A stretch of 32,074 nt of DNA. Source: Sphingopyxis sp. Lineage in GTDB: Bacteria; Pseudomonadota; Alphaproteobacteria; Sphingomonadales; Sphingomonadaceae. A program made the position numbers and the translations under genes. The first letter of the stretch is position 1, and every line of letters starts with the position of its first letter. The notes beneath the pieces were generated by a model. The model was given only the letters and a program-made list of their open reading frames with translations, searched no databases and had not been told where the DNA came from. The stretch is taken from positions 1-32,074 of the forward strand of contig NZ_JAIBES010000114.1 of NCBI RefSeq assembly GCF_019459305.1. The letters run 5' to 3'. Below, piece after piece: positions 31,853-32,074 of this stretch.

Positions 31853-32074
31853 TGCACGCTGCACTGCACAATAAATAGGCAGGCTTGCCGCAAATTTAGG
31901 CCTTCCCAACATGACATTAATATGGCATTCATTGCGTCAACAGTTTCAGGAGGGGAGAGCCTGAAAGGCTGGGCCCGGACCCAAATCCCGCCCCACATTT
32001 TTTTTTGGCAATATAAAAATAGGCAAAAAAAAGCCAGATTTAAAGGGTTTAGTTTTAAGCCCATCCCCATAGCA
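31853..32074. promoter_or_regulatory. AT-rich regulatory region at the right edge
   Basis: No gene is supported here. TGCAC occurs three times (31853, 31860 and 31865). The element CTTGCCGCAAATTTAGGC at 31884-31901 nearly repeats the glnK upstream element. Then come a GC-rich foldable stretch (31951-31997) and a T9 tract. The last 80 bases are low in GC. It probably lies upstream of a gene outside the window. Confidence 0.5.

Noticed and set aside
31828..32070. 80-codon minus-strand frame at the right edge
   Set aside because: It covers a terminator and AT-rich regulatory DNA, lacks a ribosome site and has no coding character.
31914..32074. Plus-strand open frame from the ATG near 31922, or a sigma-54 promoter reading TGGCATTCATTGC
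   Set aside because: The frame runs through a structured G/C stretch and a poly-T tract. The promoter-like match has GG and GC only eight bases apart instead of ten.

Overview
The window is GC-rich (roughly 60-65% G+C by eye) and reads as the chromosome of an alphaproteobacterium, most likely a sphingomonad of the Sphingopyxis/Sphingomonas type. The reasons are the family content (TonB-dependent receptor, DUF4402 secreted proteins, TldD, DUF924, GlnK-AmtB, a FixL-type kinase), frequent GTG/TTG starts, and several families of palindromic intergenic repeats. The genus is inferred; there is no rRNA to confirm it. No prophage, transposase, integrase or CRISPR array was found.

Region 1 (1-9000) looks like an oxygen-limitation or dormancy-type island. 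It begins with the N-terminal 464 residues of a membrane-bound FixL-like kinase whose second PAS domain keeps the haem-ligand histidine and the key distal arginine of FixL. Divergent from it is a Pat/YfiQ-type protein (NDP-forming acyl-CoA synthetase fused to a GNAT acetyltransferase), translationally overlapped by a flavodoxin-fold NAD(P)H oxidoreductase. Next come a small secreted protein, a minus-strand pair (zinc alcohol dehydrogenase plus a CxxC...CPxxH membrane protein), an HdeD-like membrane protein, and a second GNAT that is a clear paralogue of the fused domain. Three intergenic regions here share an ATnnGTAG motif resembling FixJ half-sites, so one oxygen-responsive regulon is a reasonable hypothesis.

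Region 2 (9000-18800) is housekeeping metabolism: tRNA-Gln(CTG), an adrenodoxin-reductase-type ferredoxin-NADP reductase with a DoxX protein, a secreted M19 dipeptidase, an acyl-CoA dehydrogenase with a LiuR-like palindrome upstream, an M20 amidohydrolase coupled to a GlsB/YeaQ membrane protein, an odd ORF without a good start, nadB, and a lipoprotein of the endonuclease/exonuclease/phosphatase (EEP) fold.

Region 3 (18700-27160) holds an orphan ABC ATPase, two paralogous DUF4402 secreted proteins flanking a CHCC zinc-finger protein, tldD, two secreted proteins of unknown function, a DUF924 protein whose start codon lies in a palindromic repeat, a PPOX-family flavoprotein overlapping a DUF2007 protein, and a second EEP protein.

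Region 4 (27160-32074) is the nitrogen module glnK-amtB, with a canonical sigma-54 promoter and a strong terminator, then a 789-residue TonB-dependent receptor with its own terminator. The last 200 bases form an AT-rich regulatory region that repeats an 18-bp element found upstream of glnK.
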